Shown here: positions 1 through 10,943 of the stretch, piece by piece
How positions within the stretch are numbered: the first letter of the stretch is position 1
How the letters are laid out: every line of letters starts with the position of its first letter
Translations under genes and position numbers: made by a program
DNA from: Pholis gunnellus
Taxonomy: Eukaryota; Chordata; Actinopteri; Perciformes; Pholidae
Assembly (NCBI GenBank): GCA_910591455.2
Contig: OU342820.1
Coordinates: forward strand, 1,769,941-1,833,940
Length of the DNA stretch: 64,000 nucleotides
Direction: 5' to 3'
Notes under the pieces: model-generated
Database searches by the model: none
The model's input: the letters and a program-made list of their open reading frames with translations, nothing else
What the model was told of the DNA's origin: nothing

Positions 1-813
1 CTTTCTTTTCTGCTGCGTCAGATTCAGCAGACGCTCCTAACTTCAGATGAGTGACCAGCGTAAACATGAATAATACCATATAAGGCTATGAGTCTATCAG
101 GGTTCATCATTTCAATAATCCTGAAGTCAATGTAAACCGAGTGTTATCCATTTACTCTGTTATTGTCATCTATGGTGGTTATTTGCAGAAGAAACCCAAT
201 CCGAATGAAAAGGAAATAAATAACTATTTATATTTAAATAGTAGCTTGATTAACAATCTTGTCATGAGTAGTTTTAATGATTAATTATAAGCTGCTTAGA
301 GCTAGTGTCAGGAAGGAACAGTACCACACGTTGAAAGTCCTGTATTCAAATCAATATTTCAAGTGCAGAGTGAAATAGAGGCATTATCAGCACAATGTAC
401 TTAAATATAATTCATGTCCATTTAAGGAGGAGCTTTCACTTTATAATATTTTAATTACCATAGATTTTGTGAGTAAAATGCCTCTCTGGAGGTAAATGTA
501 GTAACCAACTCCGATGTTTTCCTCTGAAGTAGAAGTACACAGTAAGTAGTATACAGAGGGGACTACATTTCAAGTGCTTTGGGGGCCTTTTGTAAGTTAT
601 TTCGATGTACAGCGAGTTAGAAATGAACATAATCCAATCATTTCATATCTAAACATCCAACAGAGTGTATTTGACTGTAGTTCACAGTAGCTGTGACTCC
701 ACTACTGTCCATGATGGCAGGTGTGTTACTGAGGACCCCAGGAAGAAGCAGACATTTGGCCCGTCCTGAGCAGGGATGCACTCTTTAGTGAACAGGAAGA
801 AAGCGGGACTGAC
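1..813. other. smg1 intron 4 (partial), nothing else seen
   Basis: This stretch lies 3' of the last visible smg1 coding exon and should be the start of its fourth intron. I see no coding exon, RNA gene or clear repeat in it. The next piece of the kinase expected from the family does not appear here on the minus strand. Confidence 0.5.
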
Positions 814-950
814 CACTTTGCTCTCGCCTTGGCTGATGAAGTCCTTCAGCTGTTTGAGGGTGGCCAGCCTGCGGTCGCGATCATCCTCCCTGGAGACCCG
901 TCGCAGGAGGTTGGCCAGCCGGGACTCCTCAGAGTGAGCCATCCCTCTGT
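814..950 (-). CDS. smg1: smg1 coding exon 4
   Basis: The acceptor TTGCAG precedes 950 and the donor GTG|GTCAGT follows 814. The exon encodes DRGMAHSEESRLANLLRRVS, then REDDRDRRLATLKQLKDF, the most conserved part of the SMG1 N-terminus. It ends on a codon boundary. The open frame continues past the donor as intron. Confidence 0.94.
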
Positions 951-3900
951 CTGCAACGGGAACGCCACATGTCAGTCACAACACTCTCACATAGCATGCT
1001 GCCATCCATGTGCAGGTTCAGAATGATCATCATCAATGAGTTTAGTTACGACCTAAAAATCAACCACATATGAACTAGTTGATAAGGCTCATTTTTACAC
1101 AAGTAACTACTTGTGTAACTACAAATGCTTAGTTGGATTTTTATTATCTTGCACTGCCAACAATGGCGTGTTTGCTGCCTGGGCTGACATCACACTCCAT
1201 GTCATAGACTTGTTAAGGGCTGCAACAGTTAGCAGTTATAAAAAATATTATGACGATGACGAGCATTAAGAATAACCCTATAGAAATAGACCATCTTCTC
1301 TCTGATGGTCTCTTTACTGATGGAGGTCTGATAGAGGATCAGGACTACACTGAAATACAAATTACAATTATCCACTGCTCTCTGTAACGCGCACAGCGGA
1401 GGTCCTACCCGATCCGCTCGAGCACACCTCCACCAGCGGATGCGGTGGAGATGCAACAGTCGCTCTCCTGCACCGCTCTCCCCCCCCCCCCCCCCCCCCT
1501 GCCGCTCCTCTTGGCCCTTAGGGGGCAACTATGATGCTGATGTGGCCCAGAGTGAAAATGAGTTTGACACCCCTGATATAGAGGATCAGGACTAAACTGA
1601 GACTGGTTCATATAGAGGATCAGGACTAAACTGAGACTGGTTCATATAGAGGATCAGGACTAAACTGAGACTGGTTCATATAGAGGATCAGGACTAAACT
1701 GAGACTGGTTCATATAGAGGATCAGGACTAAACTGAGACTGGTTCATATAGAGGATCAGGACTAAACTGAGACTGGTTCATATAGAGGATCAGGACTAAA
1801 CTGAGACTGGTTCATATAGAGGATCAGGACTAAACTGAGACTGGTTCATATAGAGGATCAGGACTAAACTGAGACTGGTTCATATAGAGGATCAGGACTA
1901 AACTGAGACTGGTTCATATAGAGGATCAGGACTAAACTGAGACTGGTTCATATAGAGGATCAGGACTAAACTGAGACTGGTTCATATAGAGGATCAGGAC
2001 TAAACTGAGACTGGTTCATATAGAGGATCAGGACTAAACTGAGACTGGTTCATATAGAGCAGGGGTGGCCAACCAGTCAGAGACCAAGAGCCACATTTTT
2101 TACTGTGTTACCGCAAAGAGCCACATCATACACATGGGCACACATGAACATCACCCTATCCCTTCCTCACACACACACATACCTTTGCTCAGCCAGATTT
2201 ATTGTAAATGTCACACACCAATATGATAATGACAGAAATGGACTCCTAAGACCACAGGCCAGTCATTTTCAACAATGAACATTGTGTGCACTGTCTCACA
2301 CAGACAAACTCTCAGTTCAACCAAGTCCACAAACAAAAATATAATAATTTACAAGAGTGTTTTTCTTTTACTATGCATGTTACTTAGTGGGACTTCTGGC
2401 ATTCCTTGCCTTGAACAATCCTCTTCAAATCTGGCTTGTATTCCGTTGTTGCCACTCGAAGCAATTCTTTCACATGGGTGTCAGTCAGAACAGATCGATG
2501 CTTTGATTTCACGTGTTTCAGGGTAGAAAACACAGACTCGCAGACGTATGTTGACCCAAACATTGACAGTATCTTAAGCGCAGCCCGTTTCACATTGGGG
2601 TATTTTTTCATTGGCACACTTTTCCAGAACTCAATGGTCCCGTCCCGTAAAGCAGGTTTGAGTTGGTCCTCCTCACACAGATCGATCATCTCTAACTCAG
2701 CCGCAGCCTCATCTGTGACTAGCGGGGCTTTCAAACAGTCCGTCTCGGCGTTAAATGGGTCGACGAGGAACGTAATCTGTGGCCGCACATGCGCGTTTGA
2801 CGAAAATACCGTATTTAACTCAAGCGAAGCGAACACGCACATTAAAAAAACACAAATACAAACTTCGATATGAACATAAGAGCCGCATGAAACCGGGCAA
2901 AGAGCCGCATGCGGCTCGGGAGCCGCGGGTTGGCCACCCCTGATATAGAGGATCAGGACTAAACTGAGACTGGTTCATATAGAGGATCAGGGCTACACTG
3001 AGACTGGTTCATATAGAGGATCAGGACTACACTGAGACTGGTTCAGGACCAGTTTTTCAGTTCCTCACAATAACTAAGTAAAGGTAGCAACACTGCAGTG
3101 TACAAATACTTAAGTAAAAGTCCTACATTTCCCCTTTGTTCTCAGTGCGTGGCTGCATCCCCATTTCATTTGGTATTGTGGTGAAAGAGCATTGGACAAG
3201 AATAAGTTCCATCTTTGAATAAAAACGCTGGAAATAGTATTTAACTCTTGTCCTTATATCAGATTAATAATCTATGAATTGAAGTAAAAGATTCAAAGAT
3301 GGAAGTAGTCGTTAGCTGCAGACCTAGACTTGTTATGTTTGCACTCTTATTCCCCAGGTGTCAGCTTGAATTGACATTTAAAATGACAAACACATGTAAG
3401 AGTAGAGTCATCTTCTCCAGCTAAACCCAGCTAAGCAGCAGATCTTATGACATATGCAGCCATTGCTGTTCACATCTTAGAGTATCGGTAGTTTGTCAGA
3501 GAGCTTACCCTGCAATTTCCTCATATCCTTTGAAGCTAAAGCACGGTTTCCATGCTGAAAAGGAGTCAAATCCGTTGTCACATCATTGGGCCTCAACTCT
3601 TGCCCCACCGACTTCCAACCAAATGTAGCATCACTGACACCTGGACCAGCTTCATATCCATCTGAGGGACACAAACCACGTGAGATTAAACCAATGCATT
3701 ACATCGGAGCCAAGACACACACAAGCGTGTCTTGACACCACAAAGCAAAACGGGAGGAACTTGCATTTCATGCATGTTTGAAAAAGAAAACTTTGAATAC
3801 ATTTGTGCTACACTTCTGACATGAAGGCTGCAGCAGCACTGGAGTCATTACTGAATCACCATCCCATAGTTTAAGAAAGCAGGACGTACTGGATCAGCCG

Positions 3901-6900
3901 AATATAGGAGAGCAGATGTCAGATTAGTCTAAAAGAGTTAAAGTGCAGGGCAAGACGGGTAAATGAATAAAATGATCTCATCACATCTATATATTTTGGA
4001 TTTTATGGTTGAATAATGCCTAAAGCAGTATGACTTTGTTATCAAATCAATAATGAAATTGATGAGAATGTATTTGTGGATTCACTGTGAGAACTGGGAT
4101 TAAGAAGTAAACTACATTTGTAATCTTAAAGTAATATTGGGGTTAACACAACAGTACAATGGGATACAGGGTTTATGCAGTTTTAATACCACGTACAACC
4201 AAATTGTAATACCCACTAACTGTTTTAAGGGTAACTACGTCCTCAAATTCTCTTAGAGCCCTTTCTCTAGGGCTGAATATCGTTAAAAGTACTAGAACAA
4301 CGTTTCCAGTCAAACGATACATGCAATCGATCCTTTTTGTGCCAAGAACAAGAAAATACTTATTTGTCACCGCAAGTGTTCTTTGGTTTTATCAGACGTG
4401 TAACTGTCCCACCCCTGCAACAGCTACAACCCATACAGCCAGAACACAGAGGTGCCAACAGTGCTACAGCCACCAGGGGGCAGTCCAGATGTTTGGGCTC
4501 AACTTTATTTAAAGTTTAAAGGATCTCAATATTGACCAAAAATAATCAGGATTTTCATTTTGGTCATAATCATGGTGCCCTGGGGGGGGGGGGCTTTATC
4601 AGCAATAACAGCCACATGAGCACTGTGCAGTGTGGCGGCTATGAGCTAGCACAGCTTCCATTCACATTATGGATATCAAATGAAGTTCTCTGCGCAATTA
4701 TCGTCAGATTTTCATTTTTCCATTGGTCCTTGAACGCATCATGTATGACAAACGCTTCCGTCAGAAAAAGGAACTGAAACTAAGCTTAAAAAGACATGTT
4801 TGAGTTCTCTCTACTTCTAGCCATGGCTGTGCCGTTTCCAGAGAGGTGCAGGAGAAATGTGACAGGAGCGAAAAACGACCAAAACAGTTTGGGGTTCAGA
4901 GGGTCATTTTGTAACCACTCTCAGCATCATTTTCAATAAATGCAAAAGACAGGAGTGGGGAAGAAAGGCCTGTAGGAGGCGTGGTCTCGTGTCCACGTCG
5001 TGTGTGTGACGCTCTAGAGACCGACTTACCACCGCTTAGTGTAGCATGGACAGCAACATAGGCCCACTTCTCATGGCTAGCTAGTTAATGTTGCCGTTTG
5101 TCTATGGAGTGAACTACCTCGATTCAAGCGCGTGGTCTTTGAGAGCACGACTCAGATTTTGACACGCTTTCTGTCCTCACACTCAAATAGCCGTTTGGAT
5201 TCGCTGTGCCTCAGATGTTTCCTGTGCTTCAGCCCTTCTCCTCGCACTCAGGCTGCTTCCGTGTGCTCGTGAATGATCTGCTCTCAGATTCCTTCTCTGT
5301 TCTCAGATTTTTTGTGCAATAACCCGGTCAAAATTCGACCAGCTTACTGGTGGAACAGTGTTTTCTGCTTAGGAAGGTTGCTATCTGAGTGAAATGACAA
5401 ATGACCCAGAAGTATATAAGTGGCAGCCATGAAAGGACTGGGGCTGCATTTAAAACATTTTAAGAGTTAACCTGTTTAATTGTACACTATGGATAAATTG
5501 AAAACATCCTTTAAAAAGGAGGTGCGATTCTGTATTGGAAAAGGAACTATTTGAATGGTACAGCATTGAGTTGGTCACTGTAGCATACTCATTTTCTATG
5601 TGGTGTAAACAAAGCTGCTTAAAAACATCCATTGGCAGTAGTGTAAGTACAGTCGGATTCTCTTAGCACCGTGGCTGTCTTTCCTTGACCTGATGACATT
5701 TTCTATGAAGGTTGAGGACAATAATATCGCCCGTTTGCTCCTGGTCAGTGAGAGGCCAGAGAATTCAGCTGAACCACACCATCACATCCAAGCAGAAAGA
5801 TACAAGCTCATTTTGAACAGAATGGGTTTTTTTATGACTTTTAAAAGACCTGCAAAAACATTGGGATAATACTTCAGATCCAGAAATCTGAGCAAACCAA
5901 ACGTGTTTAGTAAGAAATGGAGGCTCACCCTCTTCCTGGTGTGTATCTGCAGGAGCGTAGGCATCGCTGGGCCCCGCTGGCTGCTCAGGGTAGCTAGAGG
6001 GCAACACGTCATACACCGCTGCTGAACCGGGCTCTCTGGACTTCACTCCGTCCTGGCTGGATGACACACTGTCAACTCTAACACACACGAAAGAGACAAA
6101 TATACGTCATATACACAATGTGTATAATGTATAGTACAAACATATAGAATAGAACAGATCAACCACTGTCCCTGATATCCGGTCCAGTTATTCTGAGGTA
6201 TAACACCCGGACATAATGGACAGGTTATGTAATCAGGTGTTCTGTAGAATGCCAACACATTCCCACTTTGCGGTGTAGAAATGGTAAGATCTTGTTGGAT
6301 TACAACATTGTGTATTTGTTAATACTTTGTTTTGACAATCCTGCTTGGTTTGGAGCGTGTGTGGGACCTTTTTGCATCATTTCCACTTTTACCTCAACTC
6401 TATGTGTCTAATCAAGTGTTTATAGGACTGAATGTAAACTCAATGCACGAGGCCTAGAGGAGCTGCTCCCAACAAGTAGCCAGTTGCATGGAAAAGGTTG
6501 ACATGGGCTCAACATGAAAGCCTGAGGAATAGTTGATGAACAAACTTTATTCGTTTTTGTTGTGTCGTTTAAAACGATGCATCTTCCTGCAGACTCTACG
6601 ACTGTGTGAAACTGTGGCCCTGTAAGGTTTAGGCCCTTGTTGAAAACGTATCATCTCTGCCAGGCATAGGCCTGGGGAGAGGTTATGTGTTCGGTCCTGT
6701 GAGTGACTGAGTGCACCTCTGTTTTTCTCACATTCTGCTGCAAAATGCACAATATTTTAATACATATAATATTTAAAATGTTAGATATACATTTGGATCT
6801 TGGTTCCACAGCATTCAGTAGCTTTATTTCAGCTACTGGAAGTATGTAGTAAAGTTAAACACTGTCACTGACATGCTGTTCAAAAACGGCATCACAATCC

Positions 6901-8576
6901 TGCATACTCAGAAATATTCATTTATAATCTCCAATTGTATAGCAATTATGTTCCATCAGTGACAGCCTGATGCCATCCAATGTGTGCAGTCACAGTGTTA
7001 TTTATTTAACGTAATATAGAGAACTTACGACATGCAGCGGTTTGACCTGAGGGCGACATGAAGCCGAGGAATATTTGAAAGTGAGGGCTAAAACACACTG
7101 TGCGAAGAAATGACAGTCAACACATAAACACGGTTACTGTAGATTTTCCTGAGTAACGAACTAATATCCAACGAGGATTTACATTCTACAGACAGGAAAC
7201 CTCCCCTAATGAAAACGCTTCACTACACGTGTTGATACCGGCTGAATGAATGAGGACATTAAAACGGTGCGTCTGGCTCTGGAAGAGGGAAACCGAGAGA
7301 AACTCAGGGTTTGTTCATGAAAACCTGCCGGTGACCAGGTTAGGTTCAGAGTCAGTTACCATGGTAACAGACCCACTGTTTATGTTACCTGGTTGTATTA
7401 ATTCAATCACAATACTACTGTATTGTGATTGTGATTGAACCCACACTGGCCAAAATGAGCTAATGTGACCTTATCCACCATGCAGCTCCAATTATTTTTG
7501 TGACAATATGGTTTCATTCAGACTTCTTTAAGAATATGTGCACTGTGAGCATATTGTCAATTCAAATTATTAAAAAGGTATGAGTAGGCTAGTAGAGTTT
7601 TTCCCTGAGCCCCTGAGTCAAGACAGGACCTTCAGTGTGGTTAGGATGTAGGGCCATAGGACTAAAAACATGTATTGTGATGCATGTTACCACAGAAATG
7701 TGAAATTAATTCGATGCACAGTGGATCAGGGGCATTTAGAGTCAGGCAGAGACTGGAGCAGTTACCCCACTTAAAGGAAACTTTAACGTTACACCTCACG
7801 TTACAAATACCGTGAGGTAACGTTAACGCGCGTTAACACATGTGATGCTAACTCAGGAGTCTAATGCCTCAATTATCGCTGTGTGGATTTTTACAGTCGC
7901 CTGTTATCAGCTCAAAAAGTTGAAAGACCAACTCTGTCATACATGTCTTATGTAAATGGGTCTTACATATGTCCGGAAGTCCTTGAGGAAGTTGATAACG
8001 TTGAACTCTCTCGGCTAACTGGCTATAGTTAGCCAGCGCGGAGAGTACCATGGTGATGCTAACTAGCTAAACTAACACAGCTCATTAAGAGTTTGAATCA
8101 CCTGGTGGTGCATTTAAAATCACTCACGTGGATCATCGTTGCGGCGCGTGAGAGTCTTAATCGTTTTACTAACGTTAATGATACCGCTCGCTGTCAGTTA
8201 ACTGAGTTAGCAGCAGGTTGGCAACGTTGAGCTAATCGATGTTCCTTAAACAAAATGAGCTAACGATAGCGCCGAGCTAAACAGACAGCAGCGTTTTGGC
8301 TTAATGTTAGTATATATTGCGAGAAGGGCTGTGACAAAATTACGATTTAGAATACATTAAGGCACTTGTGAGAATGCAGTGATATAGTCAAGAGACAAAT
8401 GATTCCCCCCTATATGGCCATAATTTAAGGGAGCAACACAGCATAGGCCCAAAGAGTCAGACATATTACAAGCAGCTTCCTCCCGAGTAGAACACCAACC
8501 TGGGCTGCCAGTCATTCCAGTGTGGCTGCAGTTTGTGGGCGCCGCTGAGCCGAGACCCCGAGGCTTTACGGCTCAT
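814..8576 (-). CDS. smg1: SMG1 serine/threonine kinase, N-terminal part (4 exons, gene runs off left edge)
   Basis: SMG1 is the PI3K-related kinase that phosphorylates UPF1 during nonsense-mediated mRNA decay, in complex with SMG8 and SMG9. Four minus-strand pieces, 8576-8500, 6077-5929, 3661-3509 and 950-814, join through GT-AG introns without breaking frame (77, 149, 153 and 137 nt) to 172 codons. They match the known SMG1 N-terminus in order: MSRKASGSRLSG, HWNDWQPR, WKSVGQELRPNDV, HGNRALASKDMRK, and EESRLANLLRRVSREDDRDR followed by RLATLKQLKDF. The first part is low-complexity and probably disordered; the last exon begins the helical solenoid. FAT, kinase and FATC domains, more than 3,000 residues, lie beyond the window. 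The start ATG is the only one giving the family N-terminus and has G at -3. Recognised from memory of the family, not by search. Confidence 0.93.
1352..1575. mobile_element. hAT remnant, right end only
   Basis: The right edge reads TTTGACACCCCTG, the reverse complement of the hAT terminus CAGGGGTGTCAAA. It is followed directly by ATATAGAG, the start of the minisatellite unit. A single diverged unit (GATAGAGGATCAGGACTACA) lies upstream at 1329-1348, so the element probably entered the same array. No left terminus is seen. A run of 20 C is at 1480-1499. Confidence 0.55.
1576..2059. repeat. 34-bp minisatellite, about 14 copies
   Basis: Near-perfect head-to-tail copies of a 34-bp unit: ATATAGAGGATCAGGACTAA followed by ACTGAGACTGGTTC. 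The copies are almost identical, indicating recent expansion. It lies in smg1 intron 3. There are no spacers, so it is not CRISPR. Confidence 0.97.
2060..2942 (-). mobile_element. hAT transposon remnant, 883 bp
   Basis: The termini are CAGGGGTGGCCAAC and GTTGGCCACCCCTG, flanked by a perfect 8-bp target-site duplication ATATAGAG (2052-2059 and 2943-2950). The minus strand at 2384-2842 encodes the C-terminal dimerisation region of a hAT transposase: KRAALKILSMFGSTYVCESV, FSTLKHVKSKHRSVL, then ELLRVATTEY. The N-terminal zinc finger and catalytic core are missing, so this is an internally deleted copy. The insertion splits the 34-bp minisatellite. Confidence 0.95.
2384..2842 (-). pseudogene. hAT transposase C-terminal fragment
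   Basis: About 150 codons are open and contain the conserved hAT C-terminal signature (YPNVKRAALKILSMFGST, CESVFSTLKHVKSKHR). It resembles transposases of the Buster/Charlie type and the host proteins domesticated from them. The catalytic core is absent. It lies inside the element at 2060-2942 and uses the strand opposite to its numbering. Not a host gene. Confidence 0.88.
2943..3045. repeat. 34-bp minisatellite, 3 further copies
   Basis: These are the same units as at 1576-2059, separated by the hAT insertion. They are more variable (GGGCTACACTGA, GGACTACACTGA) than the left block, and the last copy is cut at GGTTCAGGACC. From 3046 to the exon at 3509 I see nothing recognisable. Confidence 0.95.
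3509..3661 (-). CDS. smg1: smg1 coding exon 3
   Basis: The acceptor CCTCAG precedes 3661 and the donor AGG|GTAAGC follows 3509. The exon encodes DGYEAGPGVSD, then the conserved block WKSVGQELRPNDV and HGNRALASKDMRKLQ. It ends with one base (G) of a codon completed by exon 4 as Asp. Confidence 0.92.
3662..5928. other. smg1 intron 2
   Basis: About 2.3 kb between exons 3 and 2. It contains a short G run near 4583 and no supported gene, RNA or bounded repeat. Short open frames here lack similarity to any family I know. Confidence 0.55.
5929..6077 (-). CDS. smg1: smg1 coding exon 2
   Basis: The acceptor is TTAG before 6077 and the donor is AGG|GTGAGC after 5929. The exon encodes a Ser/Pro/Ala-rich stretch (VDSVSSSQDGVKSREPGSAA onward, ending THQEE), equivalent to the poorly conserved disordered segment after NDWQPR in other SMG1 proteins. 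It ends in phase 1. Confidence 0.82.
7404..7431. repeat. 11-bp hairpin
   Basis: CAATCACAATA and its exact reverse complement TATTGTGATTG are separated by a 6-base loop. Function unknown. Confidence 0.8.
7784..7837. repeat. Inverted repeats / palindrome cluster
   Basis: TAACGTTACACCTCACG (7784-7800) pairs with CGTGAGGTAACGTTA (7811-7825) apart from a two-base bulge. It is followed by the perfect 16-bp palindrome GTTAACGCGCGTTAAC (7822-7837). Together they could extrude as a cruciform; they may also be the trace of a small TIR element. Confidence 0.75.
8500..8576 (-). CDS. smg1: smg1 coding exon 1
   Basis: The exon runs from ATG (8576-8574) to a donor reading CAG|GTTGGT after 8500. It encodes MSRKASGSRLSGAHKLQPHW and then NDWQP plus two bases of the next codon. 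It is only 77 bp and was identified by reading the minus strand and matching the conserved NDWQPR end. Completing the split codon with the A at 6077 gives Arg, as expected. Confidence 0.9.
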
Positions 8577-8660
8577 TACCTTTCAGAGAGCTGCATGTCA
8601 CGCTGGCCGCGGTAACCGTGTCGCTCCTCTGGGTTACTTTCACTAATGTGTTTGTCAAGT
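8577..8660 (-). promoter_or_regulatory. Probable smg1 5'UTR and core promoter region
   Basis: The sequence just upstream of the smg1 ATG is CpG-rich (GGCGCC, GGCCGCGG and several isolated CG) and has no TATA box, consistent with a housekeeping promoter. The transcription start cannot be fixed from sequence. Confidence 0.45.
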
Positions 8661-8807
8661 GTCAAAAATCAGTTAGCAACTCGTCGTTATGGCTAGCTTA
8701 TGGTAGTGTGTTCTTCTTCTACGTTTTAAGGTTGTTGGCATCCTTGGCGTTGCATTACTGCCATCTTCTGGAGTTAACCTTTACGCTGGTTCATTATTGT
8801 GTTCTTA

Positions 8808-8876
8808 TTTGTCTTCTTCTTCTTCTTCTTCTTCTGCTGCCGCTGCTTCTGCCGCCTCGTCTTCTTCTTCTTTAGC
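8808..8876. repeat. (CTT)n/(CTG) microsatellite
   Basis: CTT/CTG triplet tract with minor interruptions, just upstream of smg1. It gives rise to leucine- or phenylalanine-rich open frames that are not genes. Confidence 0.9.
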
Positions 8877-9981
8877 TTTCAATGGCGGTTGGCAAACAGC
8901 TTTCGGGTGCATTACCGCCACCCTCTAATCTGGAGCGTGGAGCTATCCTCTTCACATTTACAACCTTTTTACATTTATTTACCATTTTATCAATATGTAC
9001 ACTCTGGGTGAGCCTAGCATCGAAACACATTCTTAAAAAGGTCAACGAGTCTATTCAGCTCCTTGGCATATTAATACCTTTGGACCTCTGCTACAGTTTT
9101 CTTTCTTGTAAAGAAAAGCATATGTTTTGTCAACAGAAAATTAAAATCCCCATTCCAAGGACCACTGTTCAACTCTTTTAATTGTTTCCTGCATCTATTT
9201 TACAACATATTTCACATTCCTACCTCCTTTCCACAGTCCCCATCATCTGTGAACAAAGATCTCCCTACCTTGTTCAATATTATTATATACACTTCGTTTT
9301 GTTTAATGGCGGGTGGCCTCTATTGTTAAAGGTGCATTAACGCTGTGTGAGGCAGCGTTCCCCATTTCCTTTGGGACTAGCATCAAAAAAATATTTGATC
9401 AATCCAGTTTCTTTACAAAACTCAAACAAGGCTTAATACTTTCCTCCCTCAATGCTGAGTCAATTCTTGAGATTCAATAGTCACACCCCACAATTCTTTA
9501 CTTTATTCTTTAACTTGTCTGTGTTTCATACATCTGGCAGTGACAGATAACCTGTTCTACCGTTTCTTCTACACCACATTCACACAGACCTGATGAATGT
9601 GTTCAACCCTCTGTGCCCTAACCTCAGTCTTGATATGATCATATGCGCTCATCCTCCCACGTATTGCTTTATTTCATATAGATGACTCCCTTTGTTTCCT
9701 TCAAACCAATGCTTTGCAGGTAGTCATGTTTCTACGTATTACTGCTTTGGCTTCGGCTTTACTCAAAGCTATACATCCATGATTGTGTCCTGTTTCAGAG
9801 CTCGTTGAGCTAGAGAACCCGTCATGTCAGTCCCTACAAGGCCGCTATGGATCCACATAAACCTGACTGCTGTCTCCATATGATGTCGTCTGAATAGAGA
9901 CTTTATTGTTTATTGTTTAGCGTATATATCTGGTCTGTTTTGGAATGACATGGATTCCAATGATACCAGCGCTGACAATAT
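8877..9981. other. Intergenic, possible LINE 3' remnant
   Basis: No gene. Around 9530-9690 the minus strand weakly recalls the Cys-rich end of the I-clade LINE at 16.4 kb (an ETVEQVICHCQMYET-like reading with a frameshift), so it may be a decayed copy of the same family. Confidence 0.3.
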
Positions 9982-10836
9982 GTACATCCCAAGTCTCTTA
10001 TTTCTCATTTCTTTGCTCCTCGATCCTCGCTTGAACCGGAAGTTGTTCTGCGCCGCCATATTGGCGGGCGTCCAAAAGCTCTTATTTCTGCTCTGATGAG
10101 CTAGGATCGAGGAGAGATCTCCGAGGAGCCATGAGCGAGGACGCACGAGAACAGCCTTCCAGGAAGTGTTTTAATGGCCAACATGCCCCCTCATATATAT
10201 TTGATATTTCCCTCAATAACTTTTATGATGGATACAATTAAAGTGAGAGAGCTTTTTACATGATTTATCATCATTTCATTCAGTCACGTGAGGCTGACCA
10301 TTCCTGAGTGTTGGGTTTGATGAGTTTTATCATTTAAGAGAAACAATAATCATGTTCTGGATTATTTAATGTCGATGTCACAATCTGAATTTCAAACCGT
10401 ACAGACGCAAATAATGCATAAATAAGACGAACGCATTCCGCCGGTAGAAATCGATCCTGCGCTTATAAACAGAACACAGACACAGTTTGTTAACATGCTA
10501 CAGAGAGAAACGCCTCTACAGTCATCATTACTGTGTCTTTATTAGTTACTATTATTAAGTACAGTGATCATGTGAACAGACACAAACTTCTCAAAAGTCT
10601 CTCCAGCTGTTAAAGCCGACTCGCAGCTGTGATCAGCGGCCGCCATCATCAGAAACAGACGTCTCTTCACGTGACGCAACTGAGGAAAGGACGTCTCATG
10701 TCTCTTAAAATATATTTCCTCGTTTCCTCTCTCCTCGCATGGTTTCCTCCAAGCATCCCTGGTGGGAGGGACTAAGACGCAAGGAAAGGACGCAAGTGAG
10801 GGAAACAGGGATGCAATTAAGAGACTTGGGATGTAC
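9982..10836. mobile_element. Non-autonomous DNA transposon with 19-bp TIRs
   Basis: The ends are a perfect 19-bp inverted repeat, GTACATCCCAAGTCTCTTA (9982-10000) and its complement (10818-10836). The 855-bp interior has no transposase. Secondary similarity continues inside both ends (GCTCCTCG/CGAGGAG motifs). I see no clear target-site duplication, so the superfamily is undecided. Confidence 0.75.
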
Positions 10837-10943
10837 CTTATGAGTCCGAGCATAGCATGACCTTTCTCACCTTGTTGCACCGCCACGTTTCTACAGTAGC
10901 ACAAAGCTGACAAAGAAAAGACCAGCTCAAGCGTGCTCTTAGA

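Larger units (their letters stand above)
6078..8499. other. smg1 intron 1
   Basis: About 2.4 kb between coding exons 1 and 2. It holds an 11-bp perfect hairpin at 7404-7431 and an inverted repeat cluster at 7784-7837, listed separately. Nothing else is recognised. Confidence 0.55.

Noticed and set aside
1..60. Possible next smg1 exon on the minus strand (LKLGASAESDAAEKK)
   Set aside because: It does not match the expected continuation after exon 4 and the acceptor is weak.
1576..2059. Regular 34-bp direct repeats resembling a CRISPR array
   Set aside because: The units are contiguous with no unique spacers, and the genome is a vertebrate.
2275..2873. Plus-strand frames overlapping the hAT at 2060-2942
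   Set aside because: They are antisense to the recognisable transposase fragment.
8618..8875. Leucine-rich 85-codon open frame
   Set aside because: It is driven by the CTT/CTG microsatellite and has no other support.
10542..10913. 123-codon minus-strand frame
   Set aside because: It crosses the terminal repeat of the element at 9982-10836, with no domain and no match.
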